Assembly (NCBI RefSeq): GCF_015680705.1 | Contig: NZ_JADNYP010000016.1 | Coordinates: 1 to 64,000, forward strand | Origin: Pseudomonas fulva | GTDB taxonomy: Bacteria; Pseudomonadota; Gammaproteobacteria; Pseudomonadales; Pseudomonadaceae | Direction of reading: 5' to 3' | Length of the DNA stretch: 64,000 nt | In this document: in pieces, positions 34,318 through 44,130 of the stretch | How the letters are laid out: each line of letters starts with the position of its first letter | Numbering within the stretch: position 1 is the stretch's first letter | The notes under the pieces: model-generated | Seen by the model: only the letters and a program-made list of their open reading frames with translations | Database searches by the model: none | Told to the model about the DNA's origin: nothing | Made by a program: the position numbers and the translations under genes

Positions 34318-36741
34318 TCAGCCGAACAGCACCTTGGCCACGTCGGCGAAGCGCCGGGCAAAATGTACGATCAGGCCGCTACGCAAGTATTCCGGCAACT
34401 CCTCGAAATCTCCCCGGTTGGCTTCGGGCAGGACCAGCTCGAGGATCTTCTGCCGGCGTGCGGCGATCACCTTTTCCCTGACCCCGCCGATAGGCAGCAC
34501 CTGCCCGGTCAGGGTCAGCTCACCCGTCATGGCCACGCCTTTCTTCGGCGCCTGGTCACGGGCCAGGGACAACAATGCACTGGCCATGGTAATGCCGGCG
34601 CTTGGCCCGTCCTTGGGCGTGGCGCCCTCAGGAACGTGCAGGTGAATGAACGCCTCGTTGAAGAAGCCTGGGTCGCCGCCGAACTGTTTGAGGTTGGAGC
34701 TGACATAGCTGTAGGCGATTTCCGCGGATTCCTTCATCACGTCGCCCAGCTTGCCGGTCAGCTTGAAGCCACGGTTGAGGGTATGGATGCGGTTGGCCTC
34801 GATGGGTAAGGTCGCGCCGCCCATGCTGGTCCAGGCCAGCCCGGTGATCACGCCCTTGCCGGCAAGCACCTGTTCGCTGCGGAACACCGGCATGCCGAGG
34901 GAGGCTTCCAGGTCCTTGGGGCCGATCTTCAGCTTGGCCTGGGGATCTTCGAGCAGCTTGACCACCGCCTTGCGCACCAGCTTGCCCAACTGCTTCTCCA
35001 GCTGGCGTACGCCTGCTTCGCGGGCATAGCCTTCGATCACCAGGCGCAGCGCGCCGTCACTGATGCCCAGACTGCTCTTGGCCACGCCGGCCTTGGCCAG
35101 TTGCTTGGGCCAGAGGTGACGCTTGGCGATGGCCAGCTTTTCTTCGGTGATGTAGCCGGACAGACGGACCACCTCCATGCGGTCGAGCAGCGGGCCGGGG
35201 ATCGAGTCCAGGGTATTGGCGGTACAGACGAACAGCACCTTGGACAGGTCGAGGCGCAGGTCGAGGTAATGGTCGAGGAAATCGACGTTCTGCTCGGGGT
35301 CGAGGGTCTCGAGCAGGGCCGAGGCCGGGTCGCCCTGGTAGCTCTGGCCCATCTTGTCGATCTCGTCGAGCATGATCACCGGGTTCATCACCTCGACGTC
35401 CTTCAAGGCCTGCACCAGTTTGCCTGGCTGGGCGCCGATGTAGGTACGACGGTGCCCCTTGATCTCGGCTTCGTCGCGCATGCCGCCGACGCTGAAGCGA
35501 TAGAAGGGTCGGCCCAGGGATTCGGCGATCGACTTGCCGATGCTGGTCTTGCCCACGCCGGGCGGGCCGACGAGCAACACGATCGAGCCACTGATCTCGC
35601 CTTTCCAGGCGCCTACCGCGAGGAACTCGATGATCCGGTCCTTGATGTCGTCCAGGCCCGCGTGATGCTGGTCGAGCACCTTGCGCGCGTGCTTGAGATC
35701 GAGCTTGTCCTGACCATACACGCCCCAAGGCAACGCAGTGGCCCAGTCCAGGTAGTTGCGGGTCACGGCATATTCTGGAGAGCCGGTTTCGAGGATGGCC
35801 AGTTTGCTCATTTCCTCATCGATGCGTTTCTGCGCGCTCGCTGGCAGGGTCTTGCCTTCCAGGCGCTGCTCGAACTGCTCAAGGTCCGCGCTGCGATCGT
35901 CCTTGGTCAGCCCCAGCTCCTGCTGGATGACCTTGAGCTGTTCCTTGAGGAAGAACTGACGCTGATGCTCGCCGATCTGCCGGTTGACCTCTGCCGAGAT
36001 CTCGTTCTGTAGCCGCGCGACCTCGACTTCCTTGCGCAGCATCGGCAAGACCTTTTCCATGCGCTTGAGCATCGGCACGCAGTCCAGCACTTCCTGCAGC
36101 TGACTGCCGGTGGCCGAGGTCAGCGCGGCGGCGAAATCGGTGAGTGGCGAAGGGTCGTTGGGACTGAAGCGGTTGAGGTAGTTCTTGAGCTCTTCGCTGT
36201 ACAGCGGATTGAGCGGCAGCAGCTCCTTGATCGCGTTGATCAGGGCCATGCCGTAGGCTTTGATCTCGTCGGTCGGTTCGGAAAGCTGGCGCGGATACTC
36301 GACCTCTACCAGATAGGGAGGTCGATGATGCTTGAGCCAGGTGCGGATTCGCACGCGGGTCAGGCCCTGGGCGACGAACTGCAGCTTGCCGTTCTCGCGG
36401 CTGGCATGGTGGACCTTGACCAGGGTGCCATATTCGGGAAGCGCGGAGGTATCGAAGTGACGATGATCTTCCGGCGGGGTGTCCATGAAGAACAGCGCCA
36501 GCGAGTGATGGGGCGTCTTGGCCACCAGGTCGAGGGTCTCCGCCCAAGGCTCCTCGTTGACGATCACCGGCAGGACCTGGGCCGGGAAGAACGGGCGATT
36601 GTGGATCGGAATCACGTAGACCTTGTCGGGCAGCTGCTGCCCCGGCAATGCCAGATGATGCCCCGGCACGGCCTGGGCATCGATGTGTTCGACTTCGCTG
36701 TTATCGTCTTGATGTTCCGGGAAATCCTGCTGGTCGCTCAT
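34318..36741 (-). CDS. lon: Lon-family ATP-dependent protease
   Basis: An 807-residue cytoplasmic AAA+ serine protease. The N-terminal substrate domain (about 40-240) is followed by a coiled-coil linker. Walker A is GPPGVGKTSIGK, Walker B VIMLDEIDKM. The C-terminal protease domain has the Ser of PKDGPSAGITM and the Lys of GGVREKVIAARR. The N-terminal extension rich in Asp, Glu and Gln differs from canonical Lon, so this may be the second Lon-type protease of P. putida-group genomes rather than the main copy beside clpX. Confidence 0.92.
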   Translation of the reverse strand: MSDQQDFPEHQDDNSEVEHIDAQAVPGHHLALPGQQLPDKVYVIPIHNRPFFPAQVLPVIVNEEPWAETLDLVAKTPHHSLALFFMDTPPEDHRHFDTSALPEYGTLVKVHHASRENGKLQFVAQGLTRVRIRTWLKHHRPPYLVEVEYPRQLSEPTDEIKAYGMALINAIKELLPLNPLYSEELKNYLNRFSPNDPSPLTDFAAALTSATGSQLQEVLDCVPMLKRMEKVLPMLRKEVEVARLQNEISAEVNRQIGEHQRQFFLKEQLKVIQQELGLTKDDRSADLEQFEQRLEGKTLPASAQKRIDEEMSKLAILETGSPEYAVTRNYLDWATALPWGVYGQDKLDLKHARKVLDQHHAGLDDIKDRIIEFLAVGAWKGEISGSIVLLVGPPGVGKTSIGKSIAESLGRPFYRFSVGGMRDEAEIKGHRRTYIGAQPGKLVQALKDVEVMNPVIMLDEIDKMGQSYQGDPASALLETLDPEQNVDFLDHYLDLRLDLSKVLFVCTANTLDSIPGPLLDRMEVVRLSGYITEEKLAIAKRHLWPKQLAKAGVAKSSLGISDGALRLVIEGYAREAGVRQLEKQLGKLVRKAVVKLLEDPQAKLKIGPKDLEASLGMPVFRSEQVLAGKGVITGLAWTSMGGATLPIEANRIHTLNRGFKLTGKLGDVMKESAEIAYSYVSSNLKQFGGDPGFFNEAFIHLHVPEGATPKDGPSAGITMASALLSLARDQAPKKGVAMTGELTLTGQVLPIGGVREKVIAARRQKILELVLPEANRGDFEELPEYLRSGLIVHFARRFADVAKVLFG

Positions 36742-36794
36742 GGGGCACCTGCGTGAATGACTATGGTGCTTAGATGGGGCACGGCGCCCCGGGT

Positions 36795-36890
36795 TTCAAG
36801 CCGGGCAGCGGCAGGTGGCAGGCTGCAGGCTGCAAGCAGAAGCGGGGCCGTGCGGACCCCGCCTCTTGCAGCTTGCAGTTGCCCCGCCCG
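36795..36890. repeat. GCTGCAAG/CTTGCAGC repeats around the gcd terminator
   Basis: Left units such as GGCAGGCTGCAGGCTGCAAG face right units CTTGCAGCTTGCAG, enclosing a GC-rich hairpin. The layout resembles the array at 23235-23420, including an AAGC(A)GAAGCGGGG-type core next to the hairpin. Confidence 0.55.
36842..36862 (-). terminator. Hairpin downstream of gcd
   Basis: GCGGGG (36842-36847) and CCCCGC (36857-36862) form a stem in the gap between the gcd stop and the lon start, both on the minus strand. The minus strand continues TTCTGCTTG, a weak T-rich tail. Confidence 0.6.
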
Positions 36891-36894
36891 CCGC

Positions 36895-39300
36895 TCAGCG
36901 CAGCTTGTAGGCAATGATGTAGTCGCCCATCTTCGTCCCCAGCGAGCCATGCCCCCCGGCGGTCACCAGCACGTACTGCTGGCCATCCTTGCCGGTGTAG
37001 GTCATCGGCGTCGCCTGGCCGCCGGCCGGCAGGCGGGCCTTCCACAGCTCCTTGCCATCGTTCACGTCATAGGCACGCAGGTACTGGTCGAGGGTGCCGC
37101 TGAGAAAGCCCACACCGCCCGCGGTTACGATCGAGCCACCCATGCTCGGTACGCCCACCGGCAGGCCGATCGGCACTGGAGTGCTGTCGCGCGTGGTGCC
37201 GTTCTTGTGCTTCCACACCACCTTGTTGGTGAACAGGTCGATAGCGGCCACGTAGCCCCAGGCTGGCGCCTGGCAGGGCACTCCCAGGGGCGACAGGAAC
37301 GGGTGCATGATCACGGCATAGGGCGCGCCGGTGTTGGGCTGCACGCCACTGGTCTCGCTTTCGCGCTTGCTTCCGGCCTGGACCTGTTCACGTGGGACCA
37401 TCTTCGAGACGAAGGCCATGTAGTTGGGCGAGGTGAACAGCAGCTGGCGTACCGGGTCGACCGAAACGCTGCCCCAGTTGAACACGCCCACGTTGCCTGG
37501 ATAGACCAGCGAACCCTGCTCGGAGGGCGGAGTGTATTGGCCTTCGTAGCGCAGCTGGCGGAACTGGATCCGGCACAGCATCTGGTCGAACGGCGTGGCG
37601 CCCCACATCGCGCGCTCGTCCAGCTCGGGGCCGAGCAGGTTGAGGTCCGAGCGTGCCTGGGTCGGCGAGGTCCAGTCGCCCTCGACCGCGCCCTGCGGTA
37701 CCGGAATTTCGCGGATCGGTACGATAGGCGTGCCGTCCCGACGATCCAGCACGTACAGGCTGCCTTGCTTGGTAGGCACGATGACGGCTGGCTTTATGCC
37801 GTCATCGGTCTTGAGATGGACCAGGGTCGGCTGGCTACCGACATCCATGTCCCACAGGTCGTGGTGGGTGAACTGGTAGTTCCAGCGGACCTTGCCGGTG
37901 GCCAGGTCCAGGGCGACGATACCGGCGCTGAATTTTTCGGCGCCAGGCGTGCGATCGGCTCCCCACTGGTCGGGGGTCTGGTTGCCCAGAGGCAGGTAGA
38001 TCATGCCCAGTTTCTCGTCGGCGCTGGCGATCGACCACATGTTCGCCGAATTGCGACTGTAAGTCTGGCCCGGCGCGAGCGGGCGGGTGTCGTCAGGGTT
38101 GTTGCTGTCCCAGTTCCAGACCAGGCGGCCGTCATGCACGTCATAGGCGCGAATCACGCCGGAAGGCTCGTTGGTCGACTCGTTGTCGGTCACGTGGCCA
38201 CCGATGATCACCAGATCGCGGGTGATGACCGCGGGCGAGGTGGAGTAGTAGCCGCCTGGCGTGAAGGGGCCGATGCCTTGGGTCAGGTCGATCACGCCCT
38301 GGTTGGCGAAGCCTTCGCAGACCTTGCCGGTATCGGCATCGAGGGCGATCAGGCGCGCATCGGCGGTCGGCAGGTAGAGGCGGCGAGGACAGGCCCGGGC
38401 CACCTCCAGCCCCGCGGGCGAGATCTTCGGCGCCGGGGTGCCGTCGCGGCTGACATAGCGATTCTCGTCATAGTACGAGACGCCGCGACAGGTCATGTGG
38501 GCGAACCCCTTGAAGCCGTTCGGGCTCTTGATTCGCGGATCGAAGCGCCAGATCTGTTCGCCGGTATCGGGGTTCAGGGCCAGGACATGACCGTGGGGGG
38601 TGCAGGCGTAGAGCATGCCGTTGACCTTGAGCGGCGTGTTCTGACTGGTGATTTCCACCGGATCGTTCTCGGTCGGCAGGTCACCGGTGCGGATTCGCCA
38701 GGCTTCCTCCAGCCGGTAGACATTCTGCGGGGTGATCTGGCGCAGTGGCGAATAGCGGTCGCCGTGTTCGGTGCGACCATAGGCCTGCCATTCTCCATCG
38801 GGCATCGCAGGCGCCGCGCTGGCCATCTCGCTGTTGTCGCGACCCAGTTCTCCACGAATCTCGCCAGGATGGGTGAACTGGCTAGCCAGGGCGCAGGCTC
38901 CAGAGGCCACGACCGCGGCGCCCAGCAAGGCAGTGTTGGCCTTCGATGCCGGGCCGACCAAGGGACGGCGCGTCCACGGCAGCAACAGCAGCACGCCAAG
39001 GGCGAACCAGATGGCCAGCCGCGGTACCAGCTGCCACCAGTCCAGACCCACCTCCCACAGCGCCCAGACGGTGCTGGCCAGCAATACCACGCCGTACAGG
39101 CCAAGGCCGATGCGACGCCTGGCCAGCAGCAGTAGCCCGGACAAGCCGAAGCCGATGCCAGCGAGCAGGTAATACGGCGAACCCCCCAGCCGGCTAAGCA
39201 GGATGCCGCCAGCCAGCAGCCCCAGCCCCATGAGCACCAGCAGCGCGCCGAGCAGGCGTGGCAGCCACGGCGTTCCATCCTTGGTAGTCGCAGAACTCAT
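36895..39300 (-). CDS. gcd: Membrane-bound PQQ-dependent glucose dehydrogenase
   Basis: The ATG at 39300, preceded by GGAG at nine bases, gives 801 residues. Five N-terminal hydrophobic helices (about 15-140) are followed by a periplasmic PQQ-type beta-propeller. Visible propeller motifs include WAYGR-like QAYGRTEHGDRYSPL, MTCRGVSYYD and LDRRDGTPIVPI. The enzyme oxidises glucose to gluconate in the periplasm and feeds electrons to ubiquinone. No PQQ synthesis genes lie nearby. Confidence 0.95.
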   Translation of the reverse strand: MSSATTKDGTPWLPRLLGALLVLMGLGLLAGGILLSRLGGSPYYLLAGIGFGLSGLLLLARRRIGLGLYGVVLLASTVWALWEVGLDWWQLVPRLAIWFALGVLLLLPWTRRPLVGPASKANTALLGAAVVASGACALASQFTHPGEIRGELGRDNSEMASAAPAMPDGEWQAYGRTEHGDRYSPLRQITPQNVYRLEEAWRIRTGDLPTENDPVEITSQNTPLKVNGMLYACTPHGHVLALNPDTGEQIWRFDPRIKSPNGFKGFAHMTCRGVSYYDENRYVSRDGTPAPKISPAGLEVARACPRRLYLPTADARLIALDADTGKVCEGFANQGVIDLTQGIGPFTPGGYYSTSPAVITRDLVIIGGHVTDNESTNEPSGVIRAYDVHDGRLVWNWDSNNPDDTRPLAPGQTYSRNSANMWSIASADEKLGMIYLPLGNQTPDQWGADRTPGAEKFSAGIVALDLATGKVRWNYQFTHHDLWDMDVGSQPTLVHLKTDDGIKPAVIVPTKQGSLYVLDRRDGTPIVPIREIPVPQGAVEGDWTSPTQARSDLNLLGPELDERAMWGATPFDQMLCRIQFRQLRYEGQYTPPSEQGSLVYPGNVGVFNWGSVSVDPVRQLLFTSPNYMAFVSKMVPREQVQAGSKRESETSGVQPNTGAPYAVIMHPFLSPLGVPCQAPAWGYVAAIDLFTNKVVWKHKNGTTRDSTPVPIGLPVGVPSMGGSIVTAGGVGFLSGTLDQYLRAYDVNDGKELWKARLPAGGQATPMTYTGKDGQQYVLVTAGGHGSLGTKMGDYIIAYKLR

Positions 39301-39637
39301 CGTTGGTGTCTCCATGATTGAGAAACGAGAGAAGGGTTGCTCGACAGCCGCACGAGCGTGGATGCCGGAACCATGGCAGACCCGCTCGTTGCTTGCCCTG
39401 CGCTAAACGATCTGTGCGCAGGGACCGCCCAGGCGTATGCCAGCGTGTTCCGTTCCTGGCATTGACTCGCATGGCGGGTCGCAGTTCGATCCGACTGCCA
39501 GGCGATGCGCCTGGTCGAGCCAACCCGGCGGCACGGGCGGTGTGTCTGACAGACGCCTGCCCGGTGGCGGTGTGGGGAGGTTCGCGCTGCAAGCGCGCAA
39601 GATGCTGCCGGAACGCAGGTCCGGCAGCGGCAGGCAT
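39301..39637. other. Intergenic region upstream of gcd
   Basis: About 337 bases without a supportable gene. It should contain the gcd promoter on its left side and the 3' end of the receptor transcript on its right side, where a strong hairpin lies at 39604-39628. I see no clear sigma-70 boxes or operator. Confidence 0.4.
39604..39628 (-). terminator. Hairpin after the TonB-dependent receptor gene
   Basis: GCTGCCGGA (39604-39612) pairs with TCCGGCAGC (39620-39628), a nine-pair stem ten bases past the receptor stop. The following minus-strand sequence has no T-tract. Confidence 0.6.
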
Positions 39638-41686
<2,049 letters not shown>

Positions 41687-41716
41687 GGAACGTAGGATCC
41701 TTGGATGATGAGTTAT

Positions 41717-41731
41717 AGTTACAATATAACA
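41717..41731. promoter_or_regulatory. Zur-like operator of the ZnuD-type receptor
   Basis: GTTACAATATAAC (41718-41730) differs at one base from the consensus GTTATAATATAAC of gammaproteobacterial Zur boxes, and GTTATA lies just left of it. Its position at the receptor promoter predicts repression by Zur when zinc is ample. Confidence 0.65.
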
Positions 41732-41836
41732 TCCTAATTGCTCGCACGGATCTTGGACAGATTTGCCTGTGCTGGCGCTGGCCGTGCTCTACGAGTCGTG
41801 TATCGTAGAAACCTTTTCCACTGTTGGAGTACAGGC

Positions 41837-42061
41837 ATGGGCACCGCCCGACATGACGCATTGCATGGCAAGACGCTGGAGCAGGTGCTCACCGCTCTGG
41901 TCGAGCACTACCAATGGCAGGGGCTGGCTCGACGCATCGATATCCGTTGCTTCAAGAGCGATCCAAGCATCAAGTCGAGCCTGGCGTTCCTGCGCAAGAC
42001 GCCATGGGCGCGGGAGAAAGTCGAAGCGCTCTATGTCGAGTTGCATCACAAGGCCGGTTGA
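41837..42061 (+). CDS. VF530-family (DUF2132) protein
   Basis: The ATG at 41837 gives 74 residues. The sequence HDALHGKTLEQVLTALVEHY, then RIDIRCFKSDPSIKSSLAFL and RKTPWAREKVEALYVELH, is the full VF530 domain, a small helical fold considered DNA-binding from structure. It ends one base before the next gene's ATG. Role unknown. Confidence 0.9.
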   Translation: MGTARHDALHGKTLEQVLTALVEHYQWQGLARRIDIRCFKSDPSIKSSLAFLRKTPWAREKVEALYVELHHKAG

Positions 42062-42709
42062 ATGGCGAGGCATCCATGGCTGACGCTGGCCGCCGTGCTT
42101 GGCTGGAGCGGCGTGGCGATTCAGGTGCAGCTGGTATTGCTGGCTCGTTGGGAGCAGCAGGCCAGTTTGCTGGGGGGACTGGTCAGCGTCTTCAGCTACT
42201 TCACGATCCTGAGCAATACCCTGGCGGCGACCGTCTTGAGCTACGCCGCGTTCGGCCGGGAAGGAGCAGCCAAGCGTTTCTTTCTCGACCCCAGGGTCGG
42301 CTCGGGCGTGGCTGCCAGTATCCTGCTGGTGGCGAGCGCCTATGGGCTGCTGCTGCGCCACCTGTGGCAGCCGCAAGGCTGGCAGTGGCTGGCCGACGAA
42401 CTGCTGCATGACATCATGCCGACCGTGTTCACGGCGTATTGGTGGACAAGCGTGCCCAAAGGCACGCTGCGCCTGCGCCACCTGGCAGCGTGGAGCCTCT
42501 ATCCGATTGTGTACTTTGCCTTCGTGCTGTGGCGCGGCCGCGAAATCGGCGTGTACCCATATCCATTCATCGATGTGGCCAGCCTCGGCTACTGGCAGGT
42601 CTTGCTCAATGCCGCTGCGGTGCTTGGCGGATTTCTCGGCATCGGTCTGGTACTGCTGGGGCTGGACCATTGGCAAGGCCGACGCCTGACCAGAATGGGG
42701 CAGGCTTGA
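42062..42709 (+). CDS. Pr6Pr-family membrane protein
   Basis: A 215-residue membrane protein with about six helices. FSYFTILSNTLAA and the YPIVYFAFVLWRG segment match the Pr6Pr (FAR-17a/AIG1-like) family. The histidine in HDIMP and threonine in FTILSNT are the conserved residues of this fold, seen in eukaryotic fatty-acid-ester hydrolases. The bacterial substrate is unknown. It directly abuts the VF530-family gene and is probably co-transcribed. Confidence 0.8.
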   Translation: MARHPWLTLAAVLGWSGVAIQVQLVLLARWEQQASLLGGLVSVFSYFTILSNTLAATVLSYAAFGREGAAKRFFLDPRVGSGVAASILLVASAYGLLLRHLWQPQGWQWLADELLHDIMPTVFTAYWWTSVPKGTLRLRHLAAWSLYPIVYFAFVLWRGREIGVYPYPFIDVASLGYWQVLLNAAAVLGGFLGIGLVLLGLDHWQGRRLTRMGQA

Positions 42710-42712
42710 GCC

Positions 42713-43474
42713 TCACGCGTCGTCGGCGGTGCCGTCCAGGCGCCAGTAGGCAGCTGCCTTGAGTGCCTGTTCCGGCACGCCCTTTTCCAGCAGTAGCGTT
42801 TTTGCCTGGCGTGTCAGCGATCTTTCCAGGGCGACCCAGCCGTATAGCGAGCCACGCGGCAGCTGAAGCTGACGCAGGCGATCGAGCAGCGCTTGCTGAT
42901 GGCGCAGGACCCAGATGACTTCGACATCCGCCTTGCTCGTCAGCACCTGGCGCTCGTGCTCGTCTTCGATCTGGATCACCGCCACCACCTGGCGACCTGC
43001 GGGCAGCTCCTCGAGACGCCGAGCAATGGCCGGGATGGCGGTCTCATCGCCAATCAGCAGATAGCTGTCGAAGACGTCCGGCACCACCAGCGAGGCACGC
43101 GGACCGGCGATATGCAGGACCTGGCCAGGGGTTGCCTGGGCTGCCCAGGTCGAGGCCGGGCCATCGCCATGCAGGACGAAGTCGATGTCCAGTTCGTTGT
43201 GCGCCAGATCGATGCGGCGTGGGGTGTATTCACGCATGGTCGGGCGTGCACCGCCGTCGCGGCCGAGGCTGCGGGCCTCGATGGCCTGCTGCTGCTCCGC
43301 TGTCAGGGCGAACAGCAGCTTGACGTGATCGTCGCTGCCGAGGCTGAGAAACCCTTGCAACTCCTCGCCGCCAAGGGTGATGCGGCGCATGCGTGGCGTC
43401 AGGTCGGTCACGCGCAGCACTTGCAATCGGCGCTGGCGGATCTCGTGGTTGACGCGATGGGGGGTGTCGCTCAT
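42713..43474 (-). CDS. Siderophore-interacting ferric reductase (SIP/YqjH family)
   Basis: A 253-residue flavin reductase-like protein. The FAD-binding part includes RRITLGGEELQGF and the RxYTxR-type motif REYTPRRIDL. The NAD(P)H-binding C-terminal SIP domain ends with KTLLLEKGVPEQALKAAAYWR. It releases iron from ferric siderophores in the cytoplasm. The ATG overlaps the end of the PadR gene (ATGA), so the two are one operon, like YqjI-YqjH in E. coli. Confidence 0.92.
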   Translation of the reverse strand: MSDTPHRVNHEIRQRRLQVLRVTDLTPRMRRITLGGEELQGFLSLGSDDHVKLLFALTAEQQQAIEARSLGRDGGARPTMREYTPRRIDLAHNELDIDFVLHGDGPASTWAAQATPGQVLHIAGPRASLVVPDVFDSYLLIGDETAIPAIARRLEELPAGRQVVAVIQIEDEHERQVLTSKADVEVIWVLRHQQALLDRLRQLQLPRGSLYGWVALERSLTRQAKTLLLEKGVPEQALKAAAYWRLDGTADDA

Positions 43475-44013
43475 GGGTTGTTCTCCTGAACGGGGTCGGC
43501 TGGCGCCGCGGCGATGGCCTTGGCGGTATCGTTGAGCAGGTTGCTGACCCGCTCGATCTCGGTAGGGGTCCAGCGTCCACCATGCATGTGCAAGGCATGG
43601 CGCAGGTTGCAGACTGCCTCATGGATCTGGGCTGGACGCTCGTGCCCGCGCAGCGCGCGCTTGCTCACCTCGATGCGCATGCGCAGTCCCTCCAGGGCGA
43701 TGGCCTGGTCGGCCAGCGAGGCCCGCCCGGCGTCGGTGATGCCGTAGAGACGTTTGCTGCCTTGTGGCTGGCCGGCGATCAGTTCGGCTTCCTCGAGGAA
43801 GTTGAGGGTCGGGTAGATCACGCCGGGGCTGGGGCTGTAGGCACCTTCGAACAGGTTCTCGATCTGGCGGATCAAGTCATAGCCGTGGCCGGGTTGTTCG
43901 CCGAGCATGGCCAGCAGCAGCAGCTTGAGGTCGCCGGGAGCGAAGACCCGTGGGCCGCGTTCGCCGCGGCCGGCTCGCCGTTCCAGCGTTTCAAGGCCAG
44001 TAGGGTGGGGCAT
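43471..44013 (-). CDS. PadR-family regulator (YqjI-like)
   Basis: A 180-residue repressor. The winged helix APGDLKLLLLAMLGEQPGHGY, SPSPGVIYPTLNFLEEAELI and RLYGITDAGR is followed by a helical dimerisation arm. E. coli YqjI has a long His-rich nickel-binding N-terminus; this protein has only a short one (MPHPTGLETLERRAGRG), so nickel sensing is uncertain. It probably represses its own operon with the reductase gene. A palindrome and a Fur-like box lie upstream. Confidence 0.85.
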   Translation of the reverse strand: MPHPTGLETLERRAGRGERGPRVFAPGDLKLLLLAMLGEQPGHGYDLIRQIENLFEGAYSPSPGVIYPTLNFLEEAELIAGQPQGSKRLYGITDAGRASLADQAIALEGLRMRIEVSKRALRGHERPAQIHEAVCNLRHALHMHGGRWTPTEIERVSNLLNDTAKAIAAAPADPVQENNP

Positions 44014-44051
44014 GGTCAGGTCCTGTGTGTGAAGACCTGGCGATATTACTC

Positions 44052-44063
44052 AAGATATATCTT
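44052..44063. promoter_or_regulatory. Palindrome upstream of the PadR-type regulator
   Basis: AAGATATATCTT, a perfect 12-base palindrome about 40 bases before the start of the regulator. It is a good candidate for its own operator. Confidence 0.5.
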
Positions 44064-44079
44064 TGAACAAATCGGAAAT

Positions 44080-44098
44080 GATGATGATTATCATCAAC
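44080..44098 (-). promoter_or_regulatory. Fur-like box upstream of the padR-SIP operon
   Basis: The minus strand GTTGATGATAATCATCATC matches the 19-base Fur consensus GATAATGATAATCATTATC at 16 positions. It predicts repression by iron-loaded Fur. Confidence 0.65.
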
Positions 44099-44130
44099 CC
44101 CATGGATAGGTGGACTGTTCGCGCACGTAC

